A DNA stretch of 64,000 bases from Nonomuraea sp. PA05. Its GTDB lineage: Bacteria; Actinomycetota; Actinomycetes; Streptosporangiales; Streptosporangiaceae. Below are positions 8,135 through 18,378 of this stretch, piece by piece (position 1 is the first letter of the stretch; each line of letters starts with the position of its first letter). Location of the stretch: positions 248,001 to 312,000 of the forward strand of contig NZ_VSEY01000006.1 of the NCBI RefSeq assembly GCF_008086045.1. The letters run 5' to 3'. The position numbers were made by a program, and so were the translations under genes. The notes beneath the pieces were generated by a model. It made no database searches. It was not told where the DNA came from and was given only the letters and a program-made list of their open reading frames with translations.

Positions 8135-10261
<2,127 letters not shown>

Positions 10262-10337
10262 GTGACCCGATTGTCGCACGCGAAAGCGCTCTTGGTCTTC
10301 CAATGACCCGATCGCTTCGCGTCGCGGGGGGCGGGAC

Positions 10338-10763
10338 CTAGAGAAGCTCGGCCTGGAGGGTGATCGTCGTGCCCGCGAGAGCCTTGCTCACGGGGCAGTT
10401 GACCTTGGCCGTCTCGGCCGCCTCCTGGAACTGCTCGGCCGTGATGTCCGGAACCTGCCCCTTCACCTTGAGCACGATGCCCGTGATGCCCTCACCCGGC
10501 TGGAAAGTCACGTCGGCGCTGGTCTCCAGCGACTCCGGCGGCGTGCCCGCCCCGGCGAGTGCGTGGGAGAGCGCCATGGAGAAGCAAGAAGAGTGGGCGG
10601 CGGCGATGAGCTCCTCGGGGGAGGTCTTGCCTCCGGCCTCCTGCGACCTGGACGCCCAGGAGACCTCGTACGTGCCGATGCCCGAGCTGTTGAGCGAGAC
10701 GGTGCCCGAACCGTCGATCAGGGCGCCTTTCCACTGGGTGGTGGCGGTGCGAGTGGTGGCCAT
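10338..10763 (-). CDS. osmC: OsmC-family peroxiredoxin
   Basis: A 141-residue thiol peroxidase that reduces organic hydroperoxides. The two redox cysteines are present: C60 in AAHSSCFSMALS and C123 in VNCPVSKAL. Length and the motif GGKTSPEELIAAAHSSC fit OsmC rather than Ohr. ATG 10763 is preceded by GGAGGGAG at good spacing. It is divergent from the ECF sigma factor gene and may share a control region with it. Confidence 0.9.
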   Translation of the reverse strand: MATTRTATTQWKGALIDGSGTVSLNSSGIGTYEVSWASRSQEAGGKTSPEELIAAAHSSCFSMALSHALAGAGTPPESLETSADVTFQPGEGITGIVLKVKGQVPDITAEQFQEAAETAKVNCPVSKALAGTTITLQAELL

Positions 10764-10913
10764 GGCGATTGCTCCCTCCGTTGGTGCCTTTCCGACCCTA
10801 TCGTGGCGTCAAAGAAGTCTTGGCGGCCGGTCATCCGGCTCTACATTTGGTGCGAATAGTGACATGCTCGGGTCGCGGCGCACCCGCCGCCTTGGTCCGG
10901 AATAAACGGGAGT

Positions 10914-11474
10914 GTGGTGCCAGTGGAGGCACCGTACGACGACCGCCTGCTGCACCAGCGGGTGGTCGGCGGCGATGAGTCCGCGCTGGGTGAGGTCTAC
11001 GATCGGCTCTCTTCGCTGATCTTCGGGCTCGCCCTGCGGGTCACCAGGGACCGGGTGATCGCTGAGGACATCACGCAGGAGGTGTTCCTCGTCTTCTGGG
11101 AACGGCCACTGGCCTACGACCCGGAACGGGGCACCCTGCGTGCCTGGCTGGCCACGATCGCGCATCGGCGTGCGGTCGATCACGTGCGGGCCGAGGAGCG
11201 CAGGCGGGTGTCGGCGCTCGGGCCCAGGCTGTTCGAACGCGAGCCCGCGCGGCTGGAGGACACCGTGCTCGCCGCCGACGAGGCCCAGCGGGTACGCCAG
11301 GCGGTGACATCCCTGCCCCAAGGCTTACGGGAGGCGGTGGAACTGGCTTATTTCGGTGGCAGGACCTACCGGCAGGTCGGCGAGGAGCTCGGCGTGCCGG
11401 AGGGAACGGCCAAGTCACGCATCCGGCTGGCGCTGCGGCGCCTGGCGGACGCGCTCGCAGAGGAAGAAGTGTGA
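10914..11474 (+). CDS. ECF RNA polymerase sigma factor (SigK-like)
   Basis: A 186-residue sigma factor. Region 2 has ALGEVYDRLSSLIFGLALR and AEDITQEVFLVFWERP, followed by GTLRAWLATIAHRRAVDHVR. Region 4 has LPQGLREAVELAYFGGRTYR with the HTH VGEELGVPEGTAKSRIRLAL. GTG starts at 10914, 10917 and 10923 are all possible; GGGAG at 10908-10912 best suits the last two. Instead of an adjacent zinc-finger anti-sigma gene, it is followed by a repeat-encoded mini-ORF and a DinB-fold gene that may act with it. The TGA overlaps the mini-ORF ATG (TGATG). Confidence 0.87.
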   Translation: MVPVEAPYDDRLLHQRVVGGDESALGEVYDRLSSLIFGLALRVTRDRVIAEDITQEVFLVFWERPLAYDPERGTLRAWLATIAHRRAVDHVRAEERRRVSALGPRLFEREPARLEDTVLAADEAQRVRQAVTSLPQGLREAVELAYFGGRTYRQVGEELGVPEGTAKSRIRLALRRLADALAEEEV

Positions 11475-11652
11475 TGGACGTCCGGCCGCCGCGCGCGGTG
11501 AGGGCGGATCGTCAGGGCAGGGAAAGAAGCGTGATGGACGCCCGGCCGCCGCGCGCGGTGAGGGCGGATCGTCAGAGCAGGGAAAGAAGTGTGATGGACG
11601 CCTGGCCGCCGCACACGGCACAGGTGGAGTCGCATACTGAGGAAGAGGTGTG
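11461..11652. repeat. Exact 60-bp period repeat that builds an in-frame 59-codon mini-ORF
   Basis: Three units start at 11461, 11521 and 11581, and the first bases of a fourth lie at 11641. Each carries ggaagaagtgtgatggac, which is the sigma-factor stop/next-gene start junction. Because 60 is divisible by 3, an ORF from ATG 11474 to TGA 11653 encodes three 20-residue repeats (MDVRPPRAVRADRQ type). It overlaps both flanking genes by one base as TGATG. Confidence 0.9.
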
Positions 11653-11653
11653 A
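11474..11653 (+). CDS. Possible 59-residue peptide of three 20-residue repeats
   Basis: The reading frame begins at the ATG that shares a base with the sigma-factor stop and ends at the TGA that shares a base with the following gene's ATG. Repeat unit MDxRPPRAVRADRQxRERSV appears twice, then a diverged third ending in TEEEV, the same last three residues (EEV) as the sigma factor. It could be translated by coupling, but it may be only a by-product of junction duplication. Confidence 0.35.
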   Translation: MDVRPPRAVRADRQGRERSVMDARPPRAVRADRQSRERSVMDAWPPHTAQVESHTEEEV

Positions 11654-12543
11654 TGGACCCCGTCGAGCGTCTTTACCTCGACGCGCTGATGGAGGACCCC
11701 GAGGTGCCGGCCGGCTCGCTGCGGCCCCAGCTCCTCGCCGGGGCCCGGGCCCGGCGCCGGCCGGCGGCACCCACCGCCGCCTGGGCGGAGCCGTACGCAG
11801 GCCGTGTGGCCGCGATGGACGCGCTGCTGGCCTCGGCGGTGGACGACGACTGGTCGCGGATCATCGTCGAGGGCTGGACGCTCCAGGAGCTCGTCGCCCA
11901 CCTGGCCGCCAAGGACGGCCTGCTGGCCGCCTCCGTCGGCGCTCCCGTGCTCGGCCCGCCGATCGGCGCCGTCGACTCGCGGTCCCGGACGAACGACGTC
12001 CAGGCGTACGAGCGGGCCCGCAGCCCCGAGCAGACCCGCAGGGACTGGCGCGCGCAGGCCGACGCCCTCTGCCGCCACCTGGCCGACCTGCCCGCCACGA
12101 CACCGGCCACCCTGGACGGCCTCGACGCGCCGGTCAACGACCACATCCTGGCCAGGTGCCTGGAGACGTGGATCCACACCTCCGACGCGGCGGAGACGGC
12201 CGAGATCCGCCTCCCCGACCCGATCGCCGACCACATCCACCCCACCGCCGACCTGTGCGCCCGCCTGCTGCCCTGGACGATGCTCTTCAGCGGCATCGAC
12301 GGCGCGGGCCGCACGCTGGGCCTCACGCTGACCGGCGCGGGCGGGGGAGAGTGGCGCGTCGCGCTGGGCGTGGAGGACGCCGGGCCGGGCGAGCCGGACG
12401 CGTACATCACGGCGGACGTGAAGCAGTTCTGCTTCCTGCTCGGCGGAAGGGGCGATCCCGCCACTTTCATCGCGGAGCTGGAGGGGGACCTCGCCCTCGC
12501 CAAGGACGTCCTGGCCGCCGCCCCCGCCCTTTCCGGCCCTTAA
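11653..12543 (+). CDS. Maleylpyruvate isomerase-like (mycothiol-dependent, DinB-fold) protein
   Basis: A 296-residue protein. Residues about 50-200 match the MDMPI/DinB four-helix fold, including WTLQELVAHLAAKDGLLAAS (first metal-site His) and LARCLETWIHTSDAAE (later His). The C-terminus (LGLTLTGAGGGEWRVAL to YITADVKQFCFLLGG) resembles the SCP2-like domain often fused to this family. Known members are mycothiol-dependent isomerases or thiol transferases. Position directly after an ECF sigma gene suggests it may be a redox partner or regulator; this is inference. It lacks an N-terminal HxxxCxxC zinc finger. ATG 11653 has GAGGAAGAGG upstream. Confidence 0.75.
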   Translation: MDPVERLYLDALMEDPEVPAGSLRPQLLAGARARRRPAAPTAAWAEPYAGRVAAMDALLASAVDDDWSRIIVEGWTLQELVAHLAAKDGLLAASVGAPVLGPPIGAVDSRSRTNDVQAYERARSPEQTRRDWRAQADALCRHLADLPATTPATLDGLDAPVNDHILARCLETWIHTSDAAETAEIRLPDPIADHIHPTADLCARLLPWTMLFSGIDGAGRTLGLTLTGAGGGEWRVALGVEDAGPGEPDAYITADVKQFCFLLGGRGDPATFIAELEGDLALAKDVLAAAPALSGP

Positions 12544-12702
12544 TCCCGCATAAGGGAGCAATTCGCCGAACACCTGGAATTTGACGGGTTGTTTGGATCA
12601 GGCGAGGTAAAGGGGATTCTGTGCAGGGGTACGTCTGACCATGTCCGAGTGCCTTGAGAAAAAGGGCTCCGGATTCCGGGTCAAACTACCCAGGACGGAA
12701 AA

Positions 12703-13176
12703 ATGCACGTGAATCCCAATAATCCACAAAAGCGCCGGAGCCATCGGCGTATCGCGGTGCTGGCACTGGCCGGCGCCATGCTCCTCCCGGCGGGCCAGGG
12801 GGTCGCCGGCGCGACCGCCGCTGCCTTTCCCGCCGCTGCGGTTCCCACCGGCGTCGGATACGCCGCCGGTGAGAAGCCGGTGCTCGGCTGCGGCGACCGC
12901 TGGTGCGGCAACGGCTGGGGCCGGCGCTGGTGCGGCGGCTGGCGCTGCCACGGGCACCGCCACCACCGTCACCACGACCACTACTACGAGCACGACTTCC
13001 ACTCGGGCGACCGGCACCACCACGACCACGCCGAACCCGCACCCGAGCAGCCCGCCGAGCCGCCCGTGAAGGACGACCACGAGCCGATCAAGGACGATCA
13101 CAAGGAGGACCCGCACAAGTGGGACTTCCAGAACTGGTTCCCGTTCGGTGACGAGGGCGGCGACGACCGAAGCTGA
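12703..13176 (+). CDS. Secreted His/Trp/Cys-rich protein, putative metal binder
   Basis: A 157-residue protein with a basic N-terminus and a signal-like stretch IAVLALAGAMLLPAGQGVAG. The mature part starts with a Cys/Trp/Gly segment (GCGDRWCGNGWGRRWCGGW) and continues as a His cluster (HGHRHHRHHDHYYEHDFH, then DRHHHDHAE). The tail is acidic and Pro-rich with KDDHEPIKDDHKEDPHKWD. The composition strongly suggests binding of Ni, Zn or Cu outside the membrane. No named family is recognised. ATG 12703 has AGGACGG upstream. The 159 bp before it hold no visible gene. Confidence 0.7.
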   Translation: MHVNPNNPQKRRSHRRIAVLALAGAMLLPAGQGVAGATAAAFPAAAVPTGVGYAAGEKPVLGCGDRWCGNGWGRRWCGGWRCHGHRHHRHHDHYYEHDFHSGDRHHHDHAEPAPEQPAEPPVKDDHEPIKDDHKEDPHKWDFQNWFPFGDEGGDDRS

Positions 13177-13230
13177 ACTGGAGCGGGGCGGTACGGCGTC
13201 CTCGCGACGCGCTCGCGACGTTCTACGCCG

Positions 13231-13320
13231 TCCCTGCGGCGTCCTGCGGCGTCCTGCGGCGTCCTGCGACGTCCTGCGACGTCCGTGCGACGCCCAGCGG
13301 CGTCGTGCGACGCCCAGCGA
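13231..13320. repeat. 10-bp period degenerate repeat (gtcctgcggc)
   Basis: gtcctgcggc/gtcctgcgac units run head to tail at 10-bp spacing from about 13231, decaying after 13281 into gtgcgacgcccagcg pairs. Non-coding gap between the His-rich protein gene and the HD-domain gene. Confidence 0.75.
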
Positions 13321-13330
13321 ATCCGGCGAG

Positions 13331-13358
13331 TGCCGTGACCGCCCGGCCGGTCACGGCA
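13331..13358. terminator. Perfect 11-bp stem hairpin, probable terminator
   Basis: tgccgtgaccg and cggtcacggca pair perfectly around a 6-nt loop, downstream of the His-rich protein gene. No U-tract follows, as is common in actinobacteria. Confidence 0.6.
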
Positions 13359-13417
13359 TTCGCCTTGTGAATTCGGGGGAAGAATCAGACTCTGCGCAAG
13401 ACGAGAAGGGGGTCCTC

Positions 13418-13993
13418 GTGGCGGACGACGTGACGGGTCTCGCGGGGTTTCTGTACGAGTTCGGGCTGCTCAAGCGCTACAAGCGAACCGGCTGGCTGGT
13501 CGCGGGCGTACGCGATCCGGAGAGCATCGCCGACCACTCCTTCCGCGCGGCGGTCATCGCGGCCGTCATCGCCGGTATGGAGGGCGGCAACCCGGAACGG
13601 GCGGCGTTCATGAGCCTCTTCCACGACACGCAGGAGACCCGCGTCACCGACATCCCGTACATCGGCAAGCGCTACCTCAAAGCCACCTCCAACGAGGACG
13701 TCACCGCCGACCAGGTCCGCGGCCTGCCGGCGGAGGTGGCCACCGTCGTGAGCGACGCCGTGGCGGAGTACGAGGAGAAGGTCACCCTCGAGGCGGTCTG
13801 CGCCCGTGACGCCGACAAGCTGGAGTGCCTCATCCAGGCGGTCGAGTACCGGGAGCAGGGGCACCGGAACGTCCAGGGGTGGATCGACAGCTCGCTGGCC
13901 GCGATCACCACCCAGACGGGCAAGCGCCTGGCCGAGGAGGCCCTGAGCACGGGGACCCTCGACTGGGTGACCCGCGTGCTCAACGGCGACTGA
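13418..13993 (+). CDS. HD-domain phosphohydrolase (YfbR/HDDC2-like 5'-deoxynucleotidase)
   Basis: A 191-residue protein. Metal-binding residues of the HD fold are in SIADHSFRAAV (His), SLFHDTQETR (HD pair) and ARDADKLECLIQAVEY (Asp). This arrangement fits the YfbR/HDDC2 group, which dephosphorylates deoxyribonucleoside monophosphates. GTG 13418 is chosen because GAGAAGGGGG lies just upstream. It is flanked by repeat DNA on both sides. Confidence 0.82.
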   Translation: MADDVTGLAGFLYEFGLLKRYKRTGWLVAGVRDPESIADHSFRAAVIAAVIAGMEGGNPERAAFMSLFHDTQETRVTDIPYIGKRYLKATSNEDVTADQVRGLPAEVATVVSDAVAEYEEKVTLEAVCARDADKLECLIQAVEYREQGHRNVQGWIDSSLAAITTQTGKRLAEEALSTGTLDWVTRVLNGD

Positions 13994-14024
13994 GCCCACC
14001 CACCCGGCCAGCCACCCACCCGGG

Positions 14025-14168
14025 CCCCATCGCGCCCGCCAGGCCAGGCCCCATCGCGCCCGCCAGGCCAGGCCCCATCGCGCCCGCTCGGCCAGGCCCC
14101 ATCGCGCCCGCTCGGCCAGGCCCCATCGCGCCCGCTCGGCCAGGCCCCATCGCGCCCGCTCGGCCGGG
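14025..14168. repeat. 24-bp tandem repeat, six units
   Basis: ccccatcgcgcccgc starts at 14025, 14049, 14073, 14097, 14121 and 14145, an exact 24-bp period. It fills the 365-bp gap between two convergent genes, where no gene is evident. There are no variable spacers, so it is not CRISPR. Confidence 0.9.
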
Positions 14169-14212
14169 CCCAGTCCGCAGCGCGCCGGTCTCAGCGCACC
14201 CGCCCGGCTGCG

Positions 14213-14272
14213 GGGCGCTTGGCCTTAGCCCGCTCGGCCGCAGGGCGCTTGGCCTTAGCCCGCTCGGCCCAG
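14213..14272. repeat. 30-bp direct repeat, two units
   Basis: gggcgcttggccttagcccg recurs at 14213 and 14243, in the same convergent intergenic gap as the 24-bp array. Confidence 0.8.
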
Positions 14273-14358
14273 CGCGGGGCACGCCTGGCTCGCAGCCCGC
14301 TCGGCACCGGCGCGCCTGCCTCTCCCGGCCCAAGCCGGGCCTCGGCGGGCGCAGGCGG

Positions 14359-15714
14359 TCAGGACTCGGTGGCGGCGGGCCGGGTGACGAGTTCCCTGGC
14401 GTACTCGTCATCGCTCTCCGCCAGCACCCGCTCCACCCCCTGCGCCGCCCGCGCATCCCCGCGATCGGCCAGCCCCCGGGTGGCCTCCGCGACCGTACGC
14501 AGGTCGGAGTCGGACAGCCGGGCCGCCAGCGCATCCCTGATCACGGGCGTGTCGGCGGCGAGCCCGGCCAGCCCGGAGGTGGCCCAGTCGCGGATCTCGG
14601 AGTCCTCGTCCTCGGTCATGGAGATGAGCAGCGCCAGCCCCTCCTCGTGGTCCGGCGGCAGCACGTCGGCCAGCGCGATCGCGTCCGTCATGGTGCGCTT
14701 GTGCCCGGGACGTCCGAGCACGTCCAGCACGTAGGGCAGCGCACGGGGGTCGCCCTGGTGCCCGAGCCCCGCCAGCACCGAGCGCAGCACCTGCGGGTTG
14801 CCTTCAGTGGTGACCATCTTCTGCAGCAGCGGCAGGGTGCGCTCCAGGTACGGCTTCTCCCCGTCGGAGAACCCGAACTGGGCGATCGCGTCCACGCCGA
14901 ACTCCCGCTCCCTGGCGTCCTCGCTCACGCACAGCCGGGCCAGCGCCTCGTACGTCTCGTCGTCGGCCCGCTTGCCGAGCGAGTCGGCCACGATCCACCA
15001 GGTCTCGGCGTCCTCGTCGACGTCGCGGTGCGCCAGCGCCCTGGCCACGAGCTGCTCCACCGGCGTGTAGATGCCCGCCGCGTCCTCCAGGAGGGTGGCG
15101 ACGGCGGCGTGGCCGCGCTGGGCCTGCACCTGCTCGCTCTGCTCGCCGTCTGCGGAGCGGCCGGCGACCGTGATCAGCTCGGTGCCGTCCTTGGCGTACT
15201 GGCGGGCGACGACGTACTCCCAGCCGTCCTGCTCGATCTGGTCGAGCAGCGCGCTCTCCAGGTGCACGCCCGCCCAGCCGAGTGCGACTTCGAGGGGGCT
15301 GTCGCCGTCGCCGTCGTACTTCTCGTGGTCGGCGCCCGCCTCCAGCAGCACCTGCACGACGCCGGGGGCGCCGCGGCTGGCGGCGAGGGTGAGCGGGGTG
15401 TCGCCGACGTCGTTGGTGACGTTCACCTCGGCGCCCGCCTCGACGAGCAGCCTGGCGGCGTCGGCGTGGCCGTTGGCGGCGGCCCACAGCAGCGCCGTCC
15501 AGCCGCCGTCCTCCCTGGCGTTCACGTCGGCGCCGGCGGCCAGCAGCGCCGTGATGACCTCGGTGCGGTCGCGTGAGGCCGCCGCGCACAGGGCCAGCCC
15601 GCCGTCGTCCGGGCCCTCGCTGGGCGTGCTGGGGTCGAGGCCGCCGGCGAGCAGCTTGCCCACGGTCTCGATGTCGCCGATCAACGCCGCGCGGTAGAGC
15701 TGTTCTGCATGCAT
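14359..15714 (-). CDS. Ankyrin-repeat protein with C-terminal HEAT-like repeats
   Basis: A 451-residue soluble protein. Residues about 1-150 are ankyrin repeats (EVITALLAAGADVNAREDGG, ALLWAAANGHADAARLLVEA, TPLTLAASRGAPGVVQVLLE). From about 200 onward, alpha-helical HEAT/Armadillo-like units appear (ALPYVLDVLGRPGHKRTMTD, IRDWATSGLAGLAADTPVI, VAEATRGLADRGDARAAQGV). Both are protein-protein interaction scaffolds; the partner is unknown. ATG 15714 gives MHAEQLYRAA, the start of the first ankyrin helix; only a weak AGGG lies upstream. Confidence 0.8.
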   Translation of the reverse strand: MHAEQLYRAALIGDIETVGKLLAGGLDPSTPSEGPDDGGLALCAAASRDRTEVITALLAAGADVNAREDGGWTALLWAAANGHADAARLLVEAGAEVNVTNDVGDTPLTLAASRGAPGVVQVLLEAGADHEKYDGDGDSPLEVALGWAGVHLESALLDQIEQDGWEYVVARQYAKDGTELITVAGRSADGEQSEQVQAQRGHAAVATLLEDAAGIYTPVEQLVARALAHRDVDEDAETWWIVADSLGKRADDETYEALARLCVSEDAREREFGVDAIAQFGFSDGEKPYLERTLPLLQKMVTTEGNPQVLRSVLAGLGHQGDPRALPYVLDVLGRPGHKRTMTDAIALADVLPPDHEEGLALLISMTEDEDSEIRDWATSGLAGLAADTPVIRDALAARLSDSDLRTVAEATRGLADRGDARAAQGVERVLAESDDEYARELVTRPAATES

Positions 15715-15900
15715 GACAAGGGACCCTAGCCTGGTCCGGCCGCGCCCCGGACCAAGGCCGGGGCCCCGTGTCATGGCGTGGTACGCGCCCCGCCCGTGGA
15801 CCGGTTCAAAAGCCATCCCGAACGTGCATGCTTCGATGGATGTCAGGATTCCTCCGTAAGGAGGAGCTGAATTCGGGCCCAAACGCGATATGTTGCGAGT

Positions 15901-16620
15901 ATGACTGATCCTGGTGAGGTCCGCGCGTCGGACGCCGAGCGCGAGGCCGTCGTCGAACAGCTCCGTGTCGCCTCGGTCGAGGGCCGTCTGACGCTCGCCG
16001 AGCTGACCGACCGCACGGAGGCCGCGTACACCGCGACCACCCACTCCGAGCTGGCCATGCTCACCCAGGACCTGCCTTCGGCGGGCGTGGCCGCCGCGGT
16101 GCCCGCCGCCGCGCCGCAGGGCAAGAAGCGGCGGTGGTTCGTCGGCGTCATGGGCGACTCCAAGCGCCGCGGCACCTGGCGCATCGACCAGGAGCTCGGC
16201 GCCGTCGCCGTGATGGGGGACGTCGTGCTGGACCTGCGCGAGGCGGAGGTGCGCACGGACCGGGTGGAGATCCTGGCCGTGTCCGTCATGGGCGACGTGA
16301 AGATCATCGTCCCTGACGGCGTGTACGTGGACCTCGACGGCATGGCGATCATGGGCGACAAGAAGGTGAACGTCATGCAGGCGCCGCCCGGGATGAACGT
16401 GCCCGTGGTGCGCGTGCAGGCGTACGCCGTGATGGGCGACGTCAAGGTGATCGGCGACTCGCAGGCGCAGCCGCTCCAGCGCGGCTTCGCGGCGTGGCGT
16501 GAGCACTGGCGGCGGTTGCACGGCGATGACTGGCGCGAGATCGGGCGTCAGATCCGCTCCCAGAACCGCGAGCTGCGCCGCCAGCTCCGCGACGACCGCT
16601 GGCTGGGCCGCGGCTACTGA
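15901..16620 (+). CDS. DUF1707 protein with five VMGD beta repeats (LiaF-like)
   Basis: A 239-residue protein. Residues 6-60 form the DUF1707 domain (VRASDAEREAVVEQLRVA to LTLAELTDRTEAAYTATTHS). A middle section has the signature V-x-V-M-G-D five times (VGVMGDSKRRG, VAVMGDVVLDL, VSVMGDVKIIV, MAIMGDKKVNV, YAVMGDVKVIG) as in the LiaF-like/cell-wall-active antibiotic response fold. The C-terminus is a basic helix (REIGRQIRSQNRELRRQLRD). There is no transmembrane segment, unlike LiaF itself. Likely envelope-stress related by family, not shown here. Confidence 0.8.
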   Translation: MTDPGEVRASDAEREAVVEQLRVASVEGRLTLAELTDRTEAAYTATTHSELAMLTQDLPSAGVAAAVPAAAPQGKKRRWFVGVMGDSKRRGTWRIDQELGAVAVMGDVVLDLREAEVRTDRVEILAVSVMGDVKIIVPDGVYVDLDGMAIMGDKKVNVMQAPPGMNVPVVRVQAYAVMGDVKVIGDSQAQPLQRGFAAWREHWRRLHGDDWREIGRQIRSQNRELRRQLRDDRWLGRGY

Positions 16621-16654
16621 CCCCCGGCCCGCACACCGTCCATCGCGCCCGAAA

Positions 16655-16835
16655 GGCACCCCTCACGTCATGCACGCGCGCGTCTGAGAAAGAGCACCCC
16701 TCACGTCACGCACGCGCGCGAGAGCACCCTTCACGCACGCGTGCGCCCGAAAGGACCCGCACCACCTCACGCGCGCGCGTCCGAAGAGACCTGCACCCCT
16801 TCACACACGCGCGCACCCGAAGGGACCCCCGCCGG
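16655..16835. repeat. Degenerate repeats (gcaccccttcacgcacgcgcgcgcccgaa type)
   Basis: About five imperfect units of roughly 35 bp, each with a cacc/ctcac(gt)cac box followed by an alternating cg/ca run and a gaaagga-like end, fill the gap between convergent DUF1707 and cbiX genes. The alternating purine-pyrimidine tracts (acgcgcgcg) could adopt Z-DNA. No gene is seen. Confidence 0.6.
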
Positions 16836-16849
16836 AGTACGGCGGAAGG

Positions 16850-17668
16850 TCAGCCCGCGACGGGAACCGGCTCCCGCTGAGCCACCTCGTAACGTTCCAG
16901 CACCACGTCCACCAGCTCAGGCGCCGCCCCCAGCACCTCGGCGACCACCGACGCCCCAGCCGCCAGCGCATCCGTCCGCACCTTGTCGGCGAAGAACCCA
17001 GGAGCCAGCAGGTAGGGGGCCACGACCACCCGAGGCGCCCCCGCCCGCAGCAGCGAGGCGACCGCCTCGGCCGGGGTGGGGGAGGCGGCGGAGGCGTACG
17101 CCGGGGTGACGGTCCACCAGCCGGACCGCCGCCACGCTTGCGCCATCCGCGCGATGACCGCGTTCGCCCGCGCGTCGCTCGACCCCGCCGACGCGAGCAC
17201 CACCGCCGTGTCGGGGTCACCAGCCGGTACGCCCGCCTCGCCGAGCCGCCGCTCCAGCGCGGTCAGCAGCAGCGGGTGCGGGCCCAGCGTGTGCCCGTAG
17301 CGGACGCGCAGCCGGGGCTCGCGCGCACGCACCTCGTTCAGCGCCGCCGGCAGGTCCACCCGGCTGTGGTAGGCCTCGGTGAGCAGCAGCGGCAGCACCA
17401 CGGCCTCGCGCAGGCCGGTGAGGGCCTGGCCGAGGGTCGGGGCGCAGTGGTCCAGGTAGGCCACCCGCACGTCCAACGGCACCCGGCCTGCCAGGCTCCG
17501 GTCGGCCAGGCTCCGGTCGGCCAGGCCGTCGAGCAACGCGGCCACGGTGGCGGCGGCGCGCGGGTCGCGAGACCCGTGCGCCACCGCCACCAGTGGCACG
17601 CGGCCGGGGGACGTCCCGCCTGCCAACGGGACGGTTCCCCCGCTGGGGATCACAGGTGAATGCCGCAT
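16850..17668 (-). CDS. cbiX: Sirohydrochlorin chelatase family protein (CbiX/SirB)
   Basis: A 272-residue protein that inserts metal into sirohydrochlorin to make siroheme or its cobalt analogue. The family start LVAVAHGSRDPRAAATV holds the first metal/tetrapyrrole His, and LPLLLTEAYHSRVDLP holds a further one. Two homologous halves are seen (the second starts AVVLASAGSSDARANAV), as in fused CbiX proteins. It is the last gene of the sulfur operon; its ATG at 17668 overlaps the end of cysH by 19 nt. Siroheme is the cofactor of the sulfite reductase encoded upstream, so Fe chelation is the likely role. A short repeat (ADRSLADRSLAGR) interrupts the first half. Confidence 0.85.
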   Translation of the reverse strand: MRHSPVIPSGGTVPLAGGTSPGRVPLVAVAHGSRDPRAAATVAALLDGLADRSLADRSLAGRVPLDVRVAYLDHCAPTLGQALTGLREAVVLPLLLTEAYHSRVDLPAALNEVRAREPRLRVRYGHTLGPHPLLLTALERRLGEAGVPAGDPDTAVVLASAGSSDARANAVIARMAQAWRRSGWWTVTPAYASAASPTPAEAVASLLRAGAPRVVVAPYLLAPGFFADKVRTDALAAGASVVAEVLGAAPELVDVVLERYEVAQREPVPVAG

Positions 17669-18378
17669 TCGACCTTCCCCAGGCCCGCCCAGCGTCCGCT
17701 GCGCGGATCCTCACCCTCGGCGACCTGCCGCGTGCACGGCGCGCAGCCGATCGAGGGGTAGTTGTCGTAGTGCAACGGGTTGATCAGCACCCCGTTGTCG
17801 GCGATGTAGTTGTCCACGTCCTCCTGCGTCCAGGAGGCGATCGGGTTGACCTTGACCATCTGCCGCTTGGCGTCCCACTCGACGACCTTGGTGCCGGTCC
17901 TGCTGGACGACTCGTCGCGGCGGATGCCGGAGATCCACGCCAGGTACGGCTCCAGCGCCCGGTTCAGCGGCTCCACCTTGCGCAGGTAGCAGCACAGGTC
18001 CGGGTTGCGGCCGAACAGGCGCGGCCCGAGGTCGCGGTCCTGCTCGGCGACCGTCCGCGAGGGCTTGATGTCGATCACGTTGACGTCATAGACCTGCCGC
18101 ACGGCGTCCCGCGTGCCGATGGTCTCGGCGAAGTGGTAGCCGGTGTCGATGAACAACACGTCCACGCCGGGTTTGACGCGGCTGACCAGGTCGATGAGCA
18201 GCGCGTCGCTCATGGAGGAGGTCAGGCACAGCCGGTCGCCGAACGTCGCGGCCGCCCACCGGATGATCTCCCGCGCGGGGGCGTCGTCCAGGAACTTGGC
18301 GGCGGACTCGACGATGTCCTGAAGGTCGAGCGCGTCGCGCTGCTGTCTCAACCCGACCTCGATGTCGACCAGCGTCAT
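17650..18378 (-). CDS. cysH: Phosphoadenylyl/adenylyl-sulfate reductase (4Fe-4S type)
   Basis: A 242-residue enzyme that reduces activated sulfate to sulfite. The nucleotide loop is TSSMSDALLIDLV (PP-loop). Cysteines for a [4Fe-4S] cluster are at 129-130 (DLCCYLRK) and 212/215 (GCAPCTR), which marks it as the APS-reducing, cluster-containing type. The catalytic C-terminal Cys sits in ECGIHL (237-242). ATG 18378 overlaps the stop of the small zinc-ribbon gene by 4 nt (ATGA). Confidence 0.93.
   Translation of the reverse strand: MTLVDIEVGLRQQRDALDLQDIVESAAKFLDDAPAREIIRWAAATFGDRLCLTSSMSDALLIDLVSRVKPGVDVLFIDTGYHFAETIGTRDAVRQVYDVNVIDIKPSRTVAEQDRDLGPRLFGRNPDLCCYLRKVEPLNRALEPYLAWISGIRRDESSSRTGTKVVEWDAKRQMVKVNPIASWTQEDVDNYIADNGVLINPLHYDNYPSIGCAPCTRQVAEGEDPRSGRWAGLGKVECGIHL

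Noticed and set aside
14025..14168. CRISPR array
   Set aside because: The 24-bp units are directly adjacent with no variable spacers and no cas genes are nearby.
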